Position numbers and translations under genes: made by a program. A stretch of DNA of 64,000 bases from Bacteroidales bacterium (GTDB taxonomy: Bacteria > Bacteroidota > Bacteroidia > Bacteroidales > F082). Below are positions 47,993 to 60,245 of the stretch, piece after piece. The stretch is taken from contig JAFYNJ010000015.1 of assembly GCA_017549805.1 (NCBI GenBank), forward strand, positions 1-64,000, written 5' to 3'. The notes beneath the pieces are model-generated. The model was not told where the DNA came from. It did not search any database and saw nothing but the letters and a program-made list of their open reading frames with translations. Numbering within the stretch: position 1 is the first letter of the stretch; every line of letters starts with the position of its first letter.

Positions 47993-50900
47993 ATGAAAAT
48001 GAGATTTTTACATATTGCCGCAATGCTGTTGCTGTTGTTCTCAACCAACTCATTGCCAGCCCAGAAGCATATCTCCAACTATGATCCCAATGCCCTTTAC
48101 GAACAAGGTTTGATTCTTTTCCAGCATGAGGAATATGGCGCTGCCTTGGAGTCGTTTTCAAAGTATTTGGATGCAGTGGAGGACAAAAAGCTTCAAAAGG
48201 CGGTGGACGCCCAGTATTATGTTGCGGTCAGCGCCCTCTATTCCGGACAAAGCGATGCCGAAGCCAAGATCATGGCTTTCGTGAACGACAATCCGGGCAG
48301 CACCTGGGCTCGGCATGCCAACTTCCTCTATGCCAACGTGCTGTTTGGAAGGAAGAAATACCAAGATGCCTTGGCACTTTACAATCAGACCTCACCGTCC
48401 TCGCTGACCCAGAACGAGGCCCAACAGATGCAGTTCAACATGGGTTATGCCTATTTCCAGCTGAACGAGTTGGACAAGGCCTTGCCGATTCTTCAGGGTG
48501 CCGCCTTGAACGAAGGCAAATACCAGCAAGACGCAAAATACTACTATGCCTATATCCAATATTTGAAAGGCAACGACTTGGAGGCGCTTCGCTATTTCGA
48601 ACAGCTTCGCAACCAGCCGGTGTATGCCAAAGTGGTGCCTGCCTACATCATGCAGATCAACTACCGCCATGGCAACTACCAAGCCGTGTTGGCAGACGGT
48701 CCCGATGCGGTGCGCAACGCTGACAAGAGCAGGCAAGGTGAGATGGCCCTGATGGTCGCGGACGCTTATTTCCAGCAGAAAGATTACGACAATGCCCTTG
48801 TGTATTATACCTACTACACCAAAAGCGGCTCCGTTCGCAACATGCCCCGTGAGGTGTGCTATCAGATGGGTGTCTGCAAGATGAAAACCGACAACCTCAA
48901 GGGCGCCATCGCTGACCTGCAGAAAGTCGCCAGCGACAAGGACACCTTGGGCCAATATGCCTCCTATTACTTGGCTTCGTGCTATGCCGACACCGACCAG
49001 CCGAAATTCGCTCGCAACGCCTTTTACACAGCCTATTCGGCTGGATTCGACAAGACGATTAGCGAAGATGCGCTTTTCAACTATGCCTATTTGAGCTTGA
49101 CTCCCGGTGCCGATCCTTTCAACGAAGCCGTTGCCCAGCTGGATGCCTTTGTGGCGGAGCAACCCAAGTCGAAACGGAAGGCAGAGGCGGAAGAACTTGC
49201 CGTGTATCTGCTGCTCAATACGAAAAACAACGACCAAGCTTTGGCTCGCCTGGAGAAGATGCGCAAAAAGTCACCGGAGTTGAGAGCCGCTTACGACGAG
49301 CTCCTGTTCTCAACGGGTGTGGACCATTTCCAAAACCAACGATTCGACAAGGCGCAGTCGTGTTTCTCCAAGATTCTGAAAGGCAACCAGACGGGTAGGA
49401 GAAAGGCCGAAGCTACCTTCTGGCTGGCCGAATCGGCATACGCCGCCCAAGACTATTCCACGGCACAGCGTTATTTCAAGCAGGTCAAAAACAGCGTTTC
49501 CTCGAGCCCCGAGCTGTTGAACATGGCCGATTACGGCTTGGGCTATATCAATTACCAAAAAGCAGATTACGACGAAGCAGTGGCGAACTTCAGAAGCTTC
49601 GTGCAGCGATGCGACGACCGCCAGTCCGACTTGAAGAGCGATGCCTACATCCGTCTTGGCGACTGCTTCTTTGTGGACCGCAGCTACGACCAGGCCATCA
49701 ACTACTATGACCTGGCAACACGCATCAACAAGCGCAATGCCGATTATGCCATCTTCCAGCAGGGATTGTGCTATGGCGCCAAAGGCAACGCTAACAAGAA
49801 GATCGCCATGCTCGACGACATGATGAGGACCTATCCGAGCACCAATTATTACGATAAGGCATTGTTCGAGATTGGCAACACACATCTGGTCTATGGCGAC
49901 AAGCGTTCCGCCATCGCGGCGTTCAACCGCTTGATCAAGGAGCGGCCTCGCTCGTCCTACACCCGCCAGGCCTTGATGAAGGTCGGCATGATCTATTACA
50001 ACAACAACCAGTACGACCAGGCCTTGACCAACCTCAAGACCTTGGTCCAGGCCTATCCCAACACCGACGAGTCGCGCGAGGCCATGTCGATTATCCGTAA
50101 CATCTACATGGAGCAGAACAACCTGAATGCCTATTTCGGCTATGTGGAGTCGTCAGGCTCGGGTCAGATCCAAGTAACCCAGCAGGACTCGCTGGCCTTT
50201 GCCAATGCCGAGAACTTCTACCTCGAAGGACGCTATCAGGATGCCGAAAAGGCCTTGAAGTACTACTTCGACCATTTCCAGCGGGGAGCCTATGCCCTGA
50301 AGGCACACTACTATGCTTCGGAATGTGCTGAGAAAGTAGGGACGGAAGAGGAGGTGAAGTCGCACCTGAACTATATCGTGAGCCAGCCGCTCAACGACTA
50401 TACCGACAACGCCTTGCTGAAGCTGGCCCGTATCGAATACGACCATTCCAACTATGAAAAGGCAGGACAATACTACGGGCGCCTCGCCAGCATCACCGAG
50501 GAACCGCTGCGTAAGCTCGAGGCACTTGAAGGCGGCATGAAGAGCAACTTCTTCATGGAGAACTACGACAAAGCCATCGAGATGGGAGAGAGCCTGAGCA
50601 ACTCCAAGGATCTGACCACGGAACAGGTCAACCAGATCAACCATATCGTTGGAAAGTCATATGTCATGAAAGGCAACTACGCGACGGCCATGACCTGGCT
50701 CGACAAGAGTGTTAGGGCCGATAGGTCGGTGTATGGCGCCGAGAGTGCCTATTACTCGGCCATGGCATCGTTCAAGACCAACAACCTCGATGAGGCGGAG
50801 ACCAAGGTGTTCGACATCTCCGACAAGTTTGCTTCGCACGAATACTGGGTGGCCAAGTCGTTCATCCTGCTGGCCGACGTCTATGTGGCCAAGGACAATG

Positions 50901-51001
50901 AATTCCAGGCCAAGGAGACGCTCCGAAGCGTCATCGACAACTGTTCCATCCAAGAGCTGAAAAACGAGGCACAACACAGACTGGATCACATTAAGGAATA
51001 A
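47993..51001 (+). CDS. Large exported tetratricopeptide-repeat protein
   Basis: A 1002-aa protein with a signal peptide (MKMRFLHIAAMLLLLFSTNSLPAQ) and an almost continuous array of TPR-like helical hairpins. Clear units include ALYEQGLILFQHEEYGAALESF, YAYFQLNELDKALPILQ, MVADAYFQQKDYDNALVYY, YDKALFEIGNTHLVYGDKRSA and LLKLARIEYDHSNYEKAGQYY. The protein is probably periplasmic or outer-membrane attached and acts as a scaffold. It is 15 bp upstream of a TonB-receptor-like barrel gene, a pairing that recurs in Bacteroidetes. The specific function is unknown; T9SS or envelope assembly is conceivable. Confidence 0.85.
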   Translation: MKMRFLHIAAMLLLLFSTNSLPAQKHISNYDPNALYEQGLILFQHEEYGAALESFSKYLDAVEDKKLQKAVDAQYYVAVSALYSGQSDAEAKIMAFVNDNPGSTWARHANFLYANVLFGRKKYQDALALYNQTSPSSLTQNEAQQMQFNMGYAYFQLNELDKALPILQGAALNEGKYQQDAKYYYAYIQYLKGNDLEALRYFEQLRNQPVYAKVVPAYIMQINYRHGNYQAVLADGPDAVRNADKSRQGEMALMVADAYFQQKDYDNALVYYTYYTKSGSVRNMPREVCYQMGVCKMKTDNLKGAIADLQKVASDKDTLGQYASYYLASCYADTDQPKFARNAFYTAYSAGFDKTISEDALFNYAYLSLTPGADPFNEAVAQLDAFVAEQPKSKRKAEAEELAVYLLLNTKNNDQALARLEKMRKKSPELRAAYDELLFSTGVDHFQNQRFDKAQSCFSKILKGNQTGRRKAEATFWLAESAYAAQDYSTAQRYFKQVKNSVSSSPELLNMADYGLGYINYQKADYDEAVANFRSFVQRCDDRQSDLKSDAYIRLGDCFFVDRSYDQAINYYDLATRINKRNADYAIFQQGLCYGAKGNANKKIAMLDDMMRTYPSTNYYDKALFEIGNTHLVYGDKRSAIAAFNRLIKERPRSSYTRQALMKVGMIYYNNNQYDQALTNLKTLVQAYPNTDESREAMSIIRNIYMEQNNLNAYFGYVESSGSGQIQVTQQDSLAFANAENFYLEGRYQDAEKALKYYFDHFQRGAYALKAHYYASECAEKVGTEEEVKSHLNYIVSQPLNDYTDNALLKLARIEYDHSNYEKAGQYYGRLASITEEPLRKLEALEGGMKSNFFMENYDKAIEMGESLSNSKDLTTEQVNQINHIVGKSYVMKGNYATAMTWLDKSVRADRSVYGAESAYYSAMASFKTNNLDEAETKVFDISDKFASHEYWVAKSFILLADVYVAKDNEFQAKETLRSVIDNCSIQELKNEAQHRLDHIKE

Positions 51002-51016
51002 ATAACAGGATAAAAA

Positions 51017-52789
51017 ATGCATACCATGCGCATCAAACATATTTTTCTGATTCTCGCTCTTTCCATGAGTTTTGGGCTGTTTGCCCAGCATAACGAGGAA
51101 GTCACCATAGAGGGCACCTACCGTCCGACGGTCAACAAGGTGGACAAGATCCTGATGAAGCCCGAGACGCCCGAGCAGTCGTTCACCATGCCTGAGACGC
51201 AAGTGAAGGTGCTTGACGTCGATCATCGTTTTCGGTTGAATCTGGATAAGCTCAGCCCGTTGAACTACAGGGGAGGGAAAGGCTTGGGCGAGGAGGTCGC
51301 GAAGAACTTCCTGATGGCCGGCATGGGATCGCGCATCTCGCCGGTGTTTCTTTATAAGCACAACTCCAAACTCACCAAGAACCTGGGCCTGGGTGTGGGA
51401 ATCAAGCATTTCTCCTCATGGCTCGACATCAAGGACTACGCCCCCTCAAGCTTCATGAACAACGCTTTTGATATTGGCCTTACCAGTAGCAAATACAAGA
51501 ATGTTCAACTGGGTGGCGGCGTGTATTACAAGAACGATATGTACCATTATTATGGCGTTAATCTGACTAATACGCCGTTGACGGATGCCCAAATTGAGCA
51601 ATATTGCCCGCGCCAAACCTATAATACCATTGGTGGTCATTTTGGCTTGGCAACCACTTCCACCCGTTCCGGCGAAACGATCCATCGGGCCAATGTGGAT
51701 TATCATCACACCTTCGACAACACCTATGCGAAAGAGCATTTCGTGGGTGCGGAATACGGTTTCGGCTACACCCAGAACTGGTGGGGTAACAAGAGTTATC
51801 CTCAAAAAATCGGAATGGATTTGGCTTTCCAATATGAATATTTCGACTCGAGCCATCTCGATCAAACCATGATGCCTGTGGCTAATAGGAGCGATTTGTA
51901 CTTGATGAAAGCCAATCCATACTTTGAGATGAGCGATGAATTCTACAAGCTTCATTTGGGCGTGCGTCTGGATGGTGTGAATCGCGTTCAGAACAAGGAT
52001 AAGCTTTTGGCGGTGCGCCCCGACATCAGCGGAAGTTTGTATGTGCTGAACAAGAAGCTGGAGTTTTACGCAGGCTTGAACGGCGGTAGGAAACTGCTGA
52101 CCTACAGCGATGTTATTAGCGAGAATCCCTTTGTCGGGAGCGACCTCACCATGCTTGCCCAAAACGTCAAACTCGGTTTCGACGGTGGCGTTCGGACCAA
52201 TATTGCCGAGGTGGTTGACATGCACTTGGGCGTCCGTTACCGTCATACGGATAACGATCCATTGTATGTCAGCAGTTATCTTGTAAACGCCATGCCATTC
52301 CCAGGCGGCAAGCCCATCTATAACGCATTCGATCTGGTGTATGACGAGACCCAGCAGGTGAGTGTGCTTGCCGATATGCGATTGAAACTTCGCGGCGGTT
52401 TTGCTGCTGATTTGGGCTTCTCTTACAACAGCTGGAATCCGACTGAAGAGGAATACGCATGGTATCGCCCGGCAATTGAAGGCAAATTGAAGCTGACTTA
52501 CGATGTCAATGAGAAATTGGCCTTTAACAGTACCTTCCTCTATCAGGGAGAACGTTATGCCAAGGTGTTCAATGACGGTCCATCTTGGATGGCCAAGTAT
52601 CCTCCTCGGTATGACGCAGTGAAGATGAAAGATGTCTTCGATCTTGGCCTTGGTGCTGACTATCGTGTCAACGATCAATTGGGCGTGTTTGTCAAGGCCG
52701 ACAACCTGCTCAACCAGAAGTACCAACTCTATTATGACTATCCTGTAACGGGTATCGAGTTCTTTGCCGGATTGAAAATGACCTTTTAA
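51017..52789 (+). CDS. Outer-membrane beta-barrel protein resembling TonB-receptor barrels, lacking a plug
   Basis: A 590-aa protein with a signal peptide ending LFAQ. The N-terminus after cleavage reads EEVTIEGTYRPTVNKVDKI, like the start of a plug, but no full plug domain follows. The remainder is amphipathic strands with barrel turns and a C-terminal TonB-receptor-like end (NLLNQKYQLYYDYPVTGIEFFAGLKMTF). It starts 15 bp after the TPR gene (ATG 51017, or 51026) and is surely co-transcribed. The TPR/barrel pair may be an outer-membrane assembly or transport unit; nothing in the sequence names a cargo. Confidence 0.75.
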   Translation: MHTMRIKHIFLILALSMSFGLFAQHNEEVTIEGTYRPTVNKVDKILMKPETPEQSFTMPETQVKVLDVDHRFRLNLDKLSPLNYRGGKGLGEEVAKNFLMAGMGSRISPVFLYKHNSKLTKNLGLGVGIKHFSSWLDIKDYAPSSFMNNAFDIGLTSSKYKNVQLGGGVYYKNDMYHYYGVNLTNTPLTDAQIEQYCPRQTYNTIGGHFGLATTSTRSGETIHRANVDYHHTFDNTYAKEHFVGAEYGFGYTQNWWGNKSYPQKIGMDLAFQYEYFDSSHLDQTMMPVANRSDLYLMKANPYFEMSDEFYKLHLGVRLDGVNRVQNKDKLLAVRPDISGSLYVLNKKLEFYAGLNGGRKLLTYSDVISENPFVGSDLTMLAQNVKLGFDGGVRTNIAEVVDMHLGVRYRHTDNDPLYVSSYLVNAMPFPGGKPIYNAFDLVYDETQQVSVLADMRLKLRGGFAADLGFSYNSWNPTEEEYAWYRPAIEGKLKLTYDVNEKLAFNSTFLYQGERYAKVFNDGPSWMAKYPPRYDAVKMKDVFDLGLGADYRVNDQLGVFVKADNLLNQKYQLYYDYPVTGIEFFAGLKMTF

Positions 52790-52879
52790 GGGCTTTTGAT
52801 TTTTTCGCCTTTTTTCTGCCTTTTAAGACATTTTTAACAAAAAACAAAATTTTCAACTTTTTTGGCGAACATTCGCTAA

Positions 52880-54913
<2,034 letters not shown>

Positions 54914-54952
54914 GAATCAGGCGATTCGCAACTTTTTTTTCCAAAAAGCAAA

Positions 54953-54980
54953 AAAAACTCTTCCAAACGGAAGAGTTTTT
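54953..54980. terminator. Rho-independent terminator after gyrB
   Basis: A perfect 12-bp stem, AAAAACTCTTCC with GGAAGAGTTTTT, around AAAC; the closing T run is part of the stem. Confidence 0.9.
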
Positions 54981-54983
54981 CAT

Positions 54984-54992
54984 TATTTTTGT
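54984..54992 (+). promoter_or_regulatory. Promoter -7 element of the alpha-2-macroglobulin gene
   Basis: TATTTTTGT, 63 nt before the ATG at 55056, directly after the gyrB terminator. Confidence 0.6.
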
Positions 54993-55055
54993 AACAATGA
55001 ACCTTCGGTTCATCAAGAATCCATAAAAAATACAATAACAATTAATTATACTACA

Positions 55056-58000
55056 ATGAAAACATTGAAACTGCCCCGTGTTTTTGTGCTTTTCATGGGA
55101 GTCCTTCTTCTTGGTGCATTGGCCTCATGCAATCAGGAAAATCAACAGGCTGCCAAAGGACAGGTACAAAACTTCAGCTTGATTGATGTTGAACCCAATT
55201 ACACCGCTGATCAGGTTCAATATGACGTAAAAGTCTTCTTCACCCAACCTATCGACGAAGAAGAAGCATTGAAAATCTTCCCTTCCGACTTTGTGAAAAA
55301 ATATGAAGTGTCATCCACCTATCTTGGCGACAGGAGGTACAGCTTCCAGTTGAACAACATCAAAAGAGGGAATGCGGACGCCACCATTGAGATGGTGCTC
55401 GATGGCAAACCGTTGAAGTCGAAGTCTAAGGTCAGCCGCGATTTGCAAGTCCTGGCCAAGAACGAGTTCAAGGCCGTGGACGTCAAGGTTGACAAGGAAA
55501 ACAACGCTGCTACGGTCTTCTTCAGCCAGCCGGTCAAACAAACCAATATCGACGGCTTTGTGGAGGTCAAACCGCAAATGGGCTTCCGTACCGAGATCGT
55601 AGGAAACAAGATTGTGTTCTATTTCGATAGGTCGAATGTGTCAAGCTATGACCTGAGAAACGTCGAACTCAAGGTTCGTGGGGGCATCAAGGATGTTGAA
55701 GGCAATTCGCTGAAGAATACCCAGACCTTTACCTTCGACCTTACCGACCTGAAGCCGAAAGTGAAATGGACCGAAAAGGGCGTGATCGTTCCCGAGGTGG
55801 GCGAAGCTGTCGTTTATTTCGATGCCATTTGCCTGAATTCAGTGGTACTTCGTGTGGTTCGTGTTTTTGACGACAATGTCCTGTCATTTATCCAAGATAA
55901 TGATTTCGACGACGAATACGGCATCAGGAAAGTGGGTCGTTTGGTGAAGAAAGTCAACATCGCCCTCGACAATCCGGATCCGACACAATGGAAAACCTTC
56001 CCCATTGTGCTTTCCGACTATGTCGATGTGAAAGCGGGCGACATGTACCAACTCATCCTTGACTTTGGCCCGGCCGACTATGCCTTCGCTACCGAAGAAT
56101 CCAAGAAGCTCACCCTCGAGGACGAGGCACTGGAGGCCAAGTACTGGGATGGGCAGTCCTACGATTTCAAGAGGGAGGATTACGATGGCAGTTGGGACGA
56201 CCCGCTGTCCGCCACCTATTATAATTATGTGGAGGAAAAGAAGAACATCCTGGTTACCGACCTCGCCGTTACCGCGAAGATGGGTGCCGACGACGCCATC
56301 GATGTGTTTGTCTTCCAGATCTCCGATGCCAAGCCGGTTGCAGGAACGGAAGTCAGCGCCTACAACTACCAGCGCCAACTGATTGCCACGGGCCGTACCG
56401 ACGGCAAGGGACATGCACATCTGACTTGTGCCAACCGTCCTTCCTTCATCGTCGCCAAAGACAAGAAGGGTGGCCAGTCATACATCAAGACAAACAATGG
56501 AGAAGCCTTGTCGTACAGCAAGTTCGACATCGGAGGCGAGACCATCGAAAAGGGCGTGGCTGCCTTTGCCTATACCAACCGCGGTGTGTGGCGCCCGGGC
56601 GACGAGCTGCAGCTCAACCTGATGCTTTCCGACCTAGATTCCAAGCTGCCTGCCGACTATCCGGTGGTCATGGAAATCTATGACGCCTCCAACCGCCTCT
56701 ATTCACGGCTGTCCAACAACAGCCCCGTCGGAGGCATCTACACCTATAGTGTCCAAACCAGCCCCAACGATGAGACGGGCTTGTGGAGGGCCAGCTTCAA
56801 GGTGGGCAACAGTGTCATCAACAAGTATCTGAGAGTGGAAACCGTGAAGCCGAACCGTCTGGAAATCAAGTTTGAGACACCCGAAGTCATCAGTCTTTCC
56901 GACCCAAGCAGCGCCAAATTGAACGCCAAGTGGCTCAATGGCCTCATCGCATCCGGCCTCAAGGCTGAGATTGATGTGAAGGTGCGCCAAGGCCAGACTT
57001 CTTTCAAGAACTTCCCGACCTATACCTTCGGCAACGATTCGGAGAACTTCTATTCCGACGAGATGTCGCTGTTCAGCGGACCGCTCGACGGTCAGGGTAA
57101 CGCCACCGTCGGTTTCAACCCATTGAAAGACCTCTCCTCGAACCAGATGATCAACGCGACCTTCGTGACGAAGGTGTTTGAACCGAGTGGCGATTTCAGC
57201 ATTGCCAGCTCTACCGGCAAGCTGTCACCGTATGAAAGATACGTCGGCGTTGAGATGCCTGCCACCGAGTCCAAGTATGGCAGTTATTACTTCACGAACC
57301 GCAATTGGAAGTTCCCCATCGCCGTAGTCAAGGAAAACGGCGAACTGGCCAAGTCAACCATCGCATTGGAATTCCAGCTGTATAAGCTCGATGGCTATTG
57401 GTGGTGGTCAAGCGAGGATGCCTACACCCTCCAGAAATACATCAGGGGAACCTACAAACATCCTGAGATGAACGGTGTCCTGACCTGCAACAACGGCAAG
57501 ACAGAACTTCAGATCAATATCCCGAAAGAGAAATGGGGTCTGTATCTGCTTGTGATCAATGACCAGACTGGTGGTAACACCTTTGCGAAGGTGATGCGGT
57601 TCGACTGGGACTATGCCACCATCCACTCCACAGGTAGCTCCGATGCACCGATGCAGCTGTCGATGAGCAGCACCAAGGACAACTACAAGGTGGGAGAGAA
57701 CATCATCGTGAACTTCCCGTCGAACGAGAAGGCAAGGGCGCTCGTCACCGTTGAGTCCAACGACAGGATTCTCCAAAGCATAGTGCTCGACAACCTGGGT
57801 ACAGAAGGCAAGGTGGAGTTCAAGGCTACCGAGGAGATGATCCCGAACGTCTATGTCTATGTGTCGCTGCTCCAGCCGCGCAACGCCGGCAACGACATGC
57901 CGCTGCGCATGTATGGCGTCGTCCCAGTGAAGGTGGAGGACAGCAACTTGCAACTGAAGCCAGTGCTCAACGTTCCTGACAACTCCAACACTAAGAAGAA

Positions 58001-60245
58001 GATCCAGGTGACCGTGTCGGAAGAGAACGCCAAAGCGATGACATACACCCTAGCCATCGTTGACGAGGGCATCCTCGGCCTGACCAACTATAAGACCCCG
58101 AATCCGTACGACTACTTCAACGCGAAACAGTCGCTCAAGGTCCGCACCTGGGATAACTACAGGTATGTCATCGATGCCTTCTCGGGCGAACTTGGAACGG
58201 TTTATGCCATCGGCGGCGACGGATTCATCAACCAGGAAGTCACTCTCGACAAGCGCTTTAAGGCCTATGCCGTAACCTTGGGACCTTTCGAGCTCAAGGC
58301 TGGAAAGGGCTCGGTCAACACCCACGAATTCGAGGTGCCTCAATGCTCCGGCGCGCTCCGCTTCATGGTGGTGGCCAAGGGTCAAGGCAAGTCATTCGGC
58401 GCTGCCGAGAAGGAGATGAAAGTCATCGACCCGATCACGCTCTATCCTTCAGCACCGCGCGTCACTGCCCCTGGCGATGAGATGAACCTCAAAGTGCAAG
58501 TCTTAGCTCCTACCATGAAGGGCAAAGACCTCACTGTCACTGTGAATAACAAGAACCTCAACGTCATTGGCGAGACCCCGACTTCGGTGAAGGTTGACAA
58601 TAACGGCGAGGCCATGGTGGTGATGAAGGTCAAGGTGCCTGAAACCTTAGGCAACGCCGTCATGGATGTCAAGGTCTCGGGCAGCGGCTACGAAGCCCAG
58701 ACCACGACGGAGATTCCGATTCGCATGCCTTACTCCGAGAAGCGCATGACCTATTCGAAGGAGATTGCTCCCAAGGCTACCGAGGTGATGAACTTCGACA
58801 TCCAAGGCTTGGCGGGAACGCAGGAAGGCAACGTCACGGTGGCCTCTCTCATCCCAGTGGATCTCTACAGCCGTCTCGACTACCTTACCACCTATCCTTA
58901 CGGCTGCCTTGAACAAGTGGTTTCGGCTGCCTTCCCACAACTGTACATCAACCACTTCATCCAGCAGACGGAGGAGGCTGAGAACAAGACTCGCGACGCC
59001 ATCCAGAACGGCATCGCCAGCCTGAAGTCGTACCAGAAGTCCGACTTCTCGCTCACCAACTGGGTCGGCGGCACCTACGTGGATCCTTGGACGGAGATCT
59101 ATGCCCTGCACTTCCTTGTGGAAGCCAAGAACCAAGGCTTTGATGTACCGGCTTATCTGCTCGATGGCATGATGGCTCATCAGGCCGATGTCGCCAAGTT
59201 GTGGAAGATGAATCCCGACTTCAAGCAAGGCGAGACCATCCAAGCCTACCGCCTCTTTGTGCTGGCCCTCGGCGGCAAGCCGGAGATGGGTGCACTCAAC
59301 CGCTTCAAGGAACTGAAGATGAACTACAGCCTGTCGTCGGTGCTGACCGCAGCCACCTATGCCCAAGTGGGCAAGAAAAACATGGTGGCGCAGTTCTGGC
59401 CTGACAACGCCAACACCGAGAGGATGTCGGATTACATCTCGTCCTTCGGCTCAGCTACCCGCGACCTGGCCTTCCTGACCTATTCGGAGATGCTCTGCAG
59501 TAAGGATGAGAAGTCGATCCAAGGCCATGTCAACGACCTTTGCGAGGTCTTGAACAGCGGCCGTTGGCTCGATACCCAATCCACCGCCTTCGCCCTGTTC
59601 GTCTTGGGCAAATACGCTGAAAAAGTGGGTGCCACCAATTCGCCGATCTCCGCTTCCGTGAAGGTCAACGGTGAGGCCCGAACTTTGAGCACCAACATGG
59701 GTTCAACGGGATTCGCCATCACCCCGAAGGTGGGCGACAACAAGGTGGAGATCACCAACAACTCCGACCAGAAGCTGACGGCCAAGGTCTTTGCTAAGAC
59801 GGCCGTGGCTGAATACGAGACGGCCGAGAGTGGCAACTTCATCAAGATGAAGGTGGAATACTTCGACAAGAAGGGTGCCGCTCTCAATCCTGCCTCCCTG
59901 CCGATGGGCACCGACTTCATAGTGGAGATCACTGTGGAGAATCCGAGCGACTATCGTGTGACAGAACTTGCCTTGTCGTACTATTTGGCTTCGGGTTGGG
60001 AAATCGTCAACGAACGCGTAGCTGAAGAGGGTGCTGGGTTATCGTCAGATGCCAAGCATACGGATATCCGCGACGACAGAGCTTACTACTTCTTTGACCT
60101 CTATGCACATTCTAAGGCGACCTTCAGACTCAAGCTGAATGCCACCTATGAAGGATCGTTCATGTTGCCTGCAGTGCGCTGCGAGGACATGTATAACAAC
60201 GACATTTATTACCAGGTGCCGGCTCGTCCGGTCGTGGTCAAATGA
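55056..60245 (+). CDS. Bacterial alpha-2-macroglobulin lipoprotein (MG2/TED type)
   Basis: A 1729-aa lipoprotein (lipobox LASC) that is thought to trap attacking proteases in the periplasm. Starting at ATG 55056 gives the signal peptide; a longer frame across the terminator is rejected. N-terminal MG domains are followed by MG2 (GVAAFAYTNRGVWRPGDELQLNLM), a bait-region area (near residues 880-960), the A2M domain (LAIVDEGILGLTNYKTPNPYDYF) and the thioester-containing TED domain with YGCLEQ, Cys near 1284. The thioester motif CxEQ is intact. It overlaps pbpC by 4 bp; this pairing is conserved (yfhM-pbpC in E. coli) and links protease defence to cell wall repair. Confidence 0.93.
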   Translation: MKTLKLPRVFVLFMGVLLLGALASCNQENQQAAKGQVQNFSLIDVEPNYTADQVQYDVKVFFTQPIDEEEALKIFPSDFVKKYEVSSTYLGDRRYSFQLNNIKRGNADATIEMVLDGKPLKSKSKVSRDLQVLAKNEFKAVDVKVDKENNAATVFFSQPVKQTNIDGFVEVKPQMGFRTEIVGNKIVFYFDRSNVSSYDLRNVELKVRGGIKDVEGNSLKNTQTFTFDLTDLKPKVKWTEKGVIVPEVGEAVVYFDAICLNSVVLRVVRVFDDNVLSFIQDNDFDDEYGIRKVGRLVKKVNIALDNPDPTQWKTFPIVLSDYVDVKAGDMYQLILDFGPADYAFATEESKKLTLEDEALEAKYWDGQSYDFKREDYDGSWDDPLSATYYNYVEEKKNILVTDLAVTAKMGADDAIDVFVFQISDAKPVAGTEVSAYNYQRQLIATGRTDGKGHAHLTCANRPSFIVAKDKKGGQSYIKTNNGEALSYSKFDIGGETIEKGVAAFAYTNRGVWRPGDELQLNLMLSDLDSKLPADYPVVMEIYDASNRLYSRLSNNSPVGGIYTYSVQTSPNDETGLWRASFKVGNSVINKYLRVETVKPNRLEIKFETPEVISLSDPSSAKLNAKWLNGLIASGLKAEIDVKVRQGQTSFKNFPTYTFGNDSENFYSDEMSLFSGPLDGQGNATVGFNPLKDLSSNQMINATFVTKVFEPSGDFSIASSTGKLSPYERYVGVEMPATESKYGSYYFTNRNWKFPIAVVKENGELAKSTIALEFQLYKLDGYWWWSSEDAYTLQKYIRGTYKHPEMNGVLTCNNGKTELQINIPKEKWGLYLLVINDQTGGNTFAKVMRFDWDYATIHSTGSSDAPMQLSMSSTKDNYKVGENIIVNFPSNEKARALVTVESNDRILQSIVLDNLGTEGKVEFKATEEMIPNVYVYVSLLQPRNAGNDMPLRMYGVVPVKVEDSNLQLKPVLNVPDNSNTKKKIQVTVSEENAKAMTYTLAIVDEGILGLTNYKTPNPYDYFNAKQSLKVRTWDNYRYVIDAFSGELGTVYAIGGDGFINQEVTLDKRFKAYAVTLGPFELKAGKGSVNTHEFEVPQCSGALRFMVVAKGQGKSFGAAEKEMKVIDPITLYPSAPRVTAPGDEMNLKVQVLAPTMKGKDLTVTVNNKNLNVIGETPTSVKVDNNGEAMVVMKVKVPETLGNAVMDVKVSGSGYEAQTTTEIPIRMPYSEKRMTYSKEIAPKATEVMNFDIQGLAGTQEGNVTVASLIPVDLYSRLDYLTTYPYGCLEQVVSAAFPQLYINHFIQQTEEAENKTRDAIQNGIASLKSYQKSDFSLTNWVGGTYVDPWTEIYALHFLVEAKNQGFDVPAYLLDGMMAHQADVAKLWKMNPDFKQGETIQAYRLFVLALGGKPEMGALNRFKELKMNYSLSSVLTAATYAQVGKKNMVAQFWPDNANTERMSDYISSFGSATRDLAFLTYSEMLCSKDEKSIQGHVNDLCEVLNSGRWLDTQSTAFALFVLGKYAEKVGATNSPISASVKVNGEARTLSTNMGSTGFAITPKVGDNKVEITNNSDQKLTAKVFAKTAVAEYETAESGNFIKMKVEYFDKKGAALNPASLPMGTDFIVEITVENPSDYRVTELALSYYLASGWEIVNERVAEEGAGLSSDAKHTDIRDDRAYYFFDLYAHSKATFRLKLNATYEGSFMLPAVRCEDMYNNDIYYQVPARPVVVK

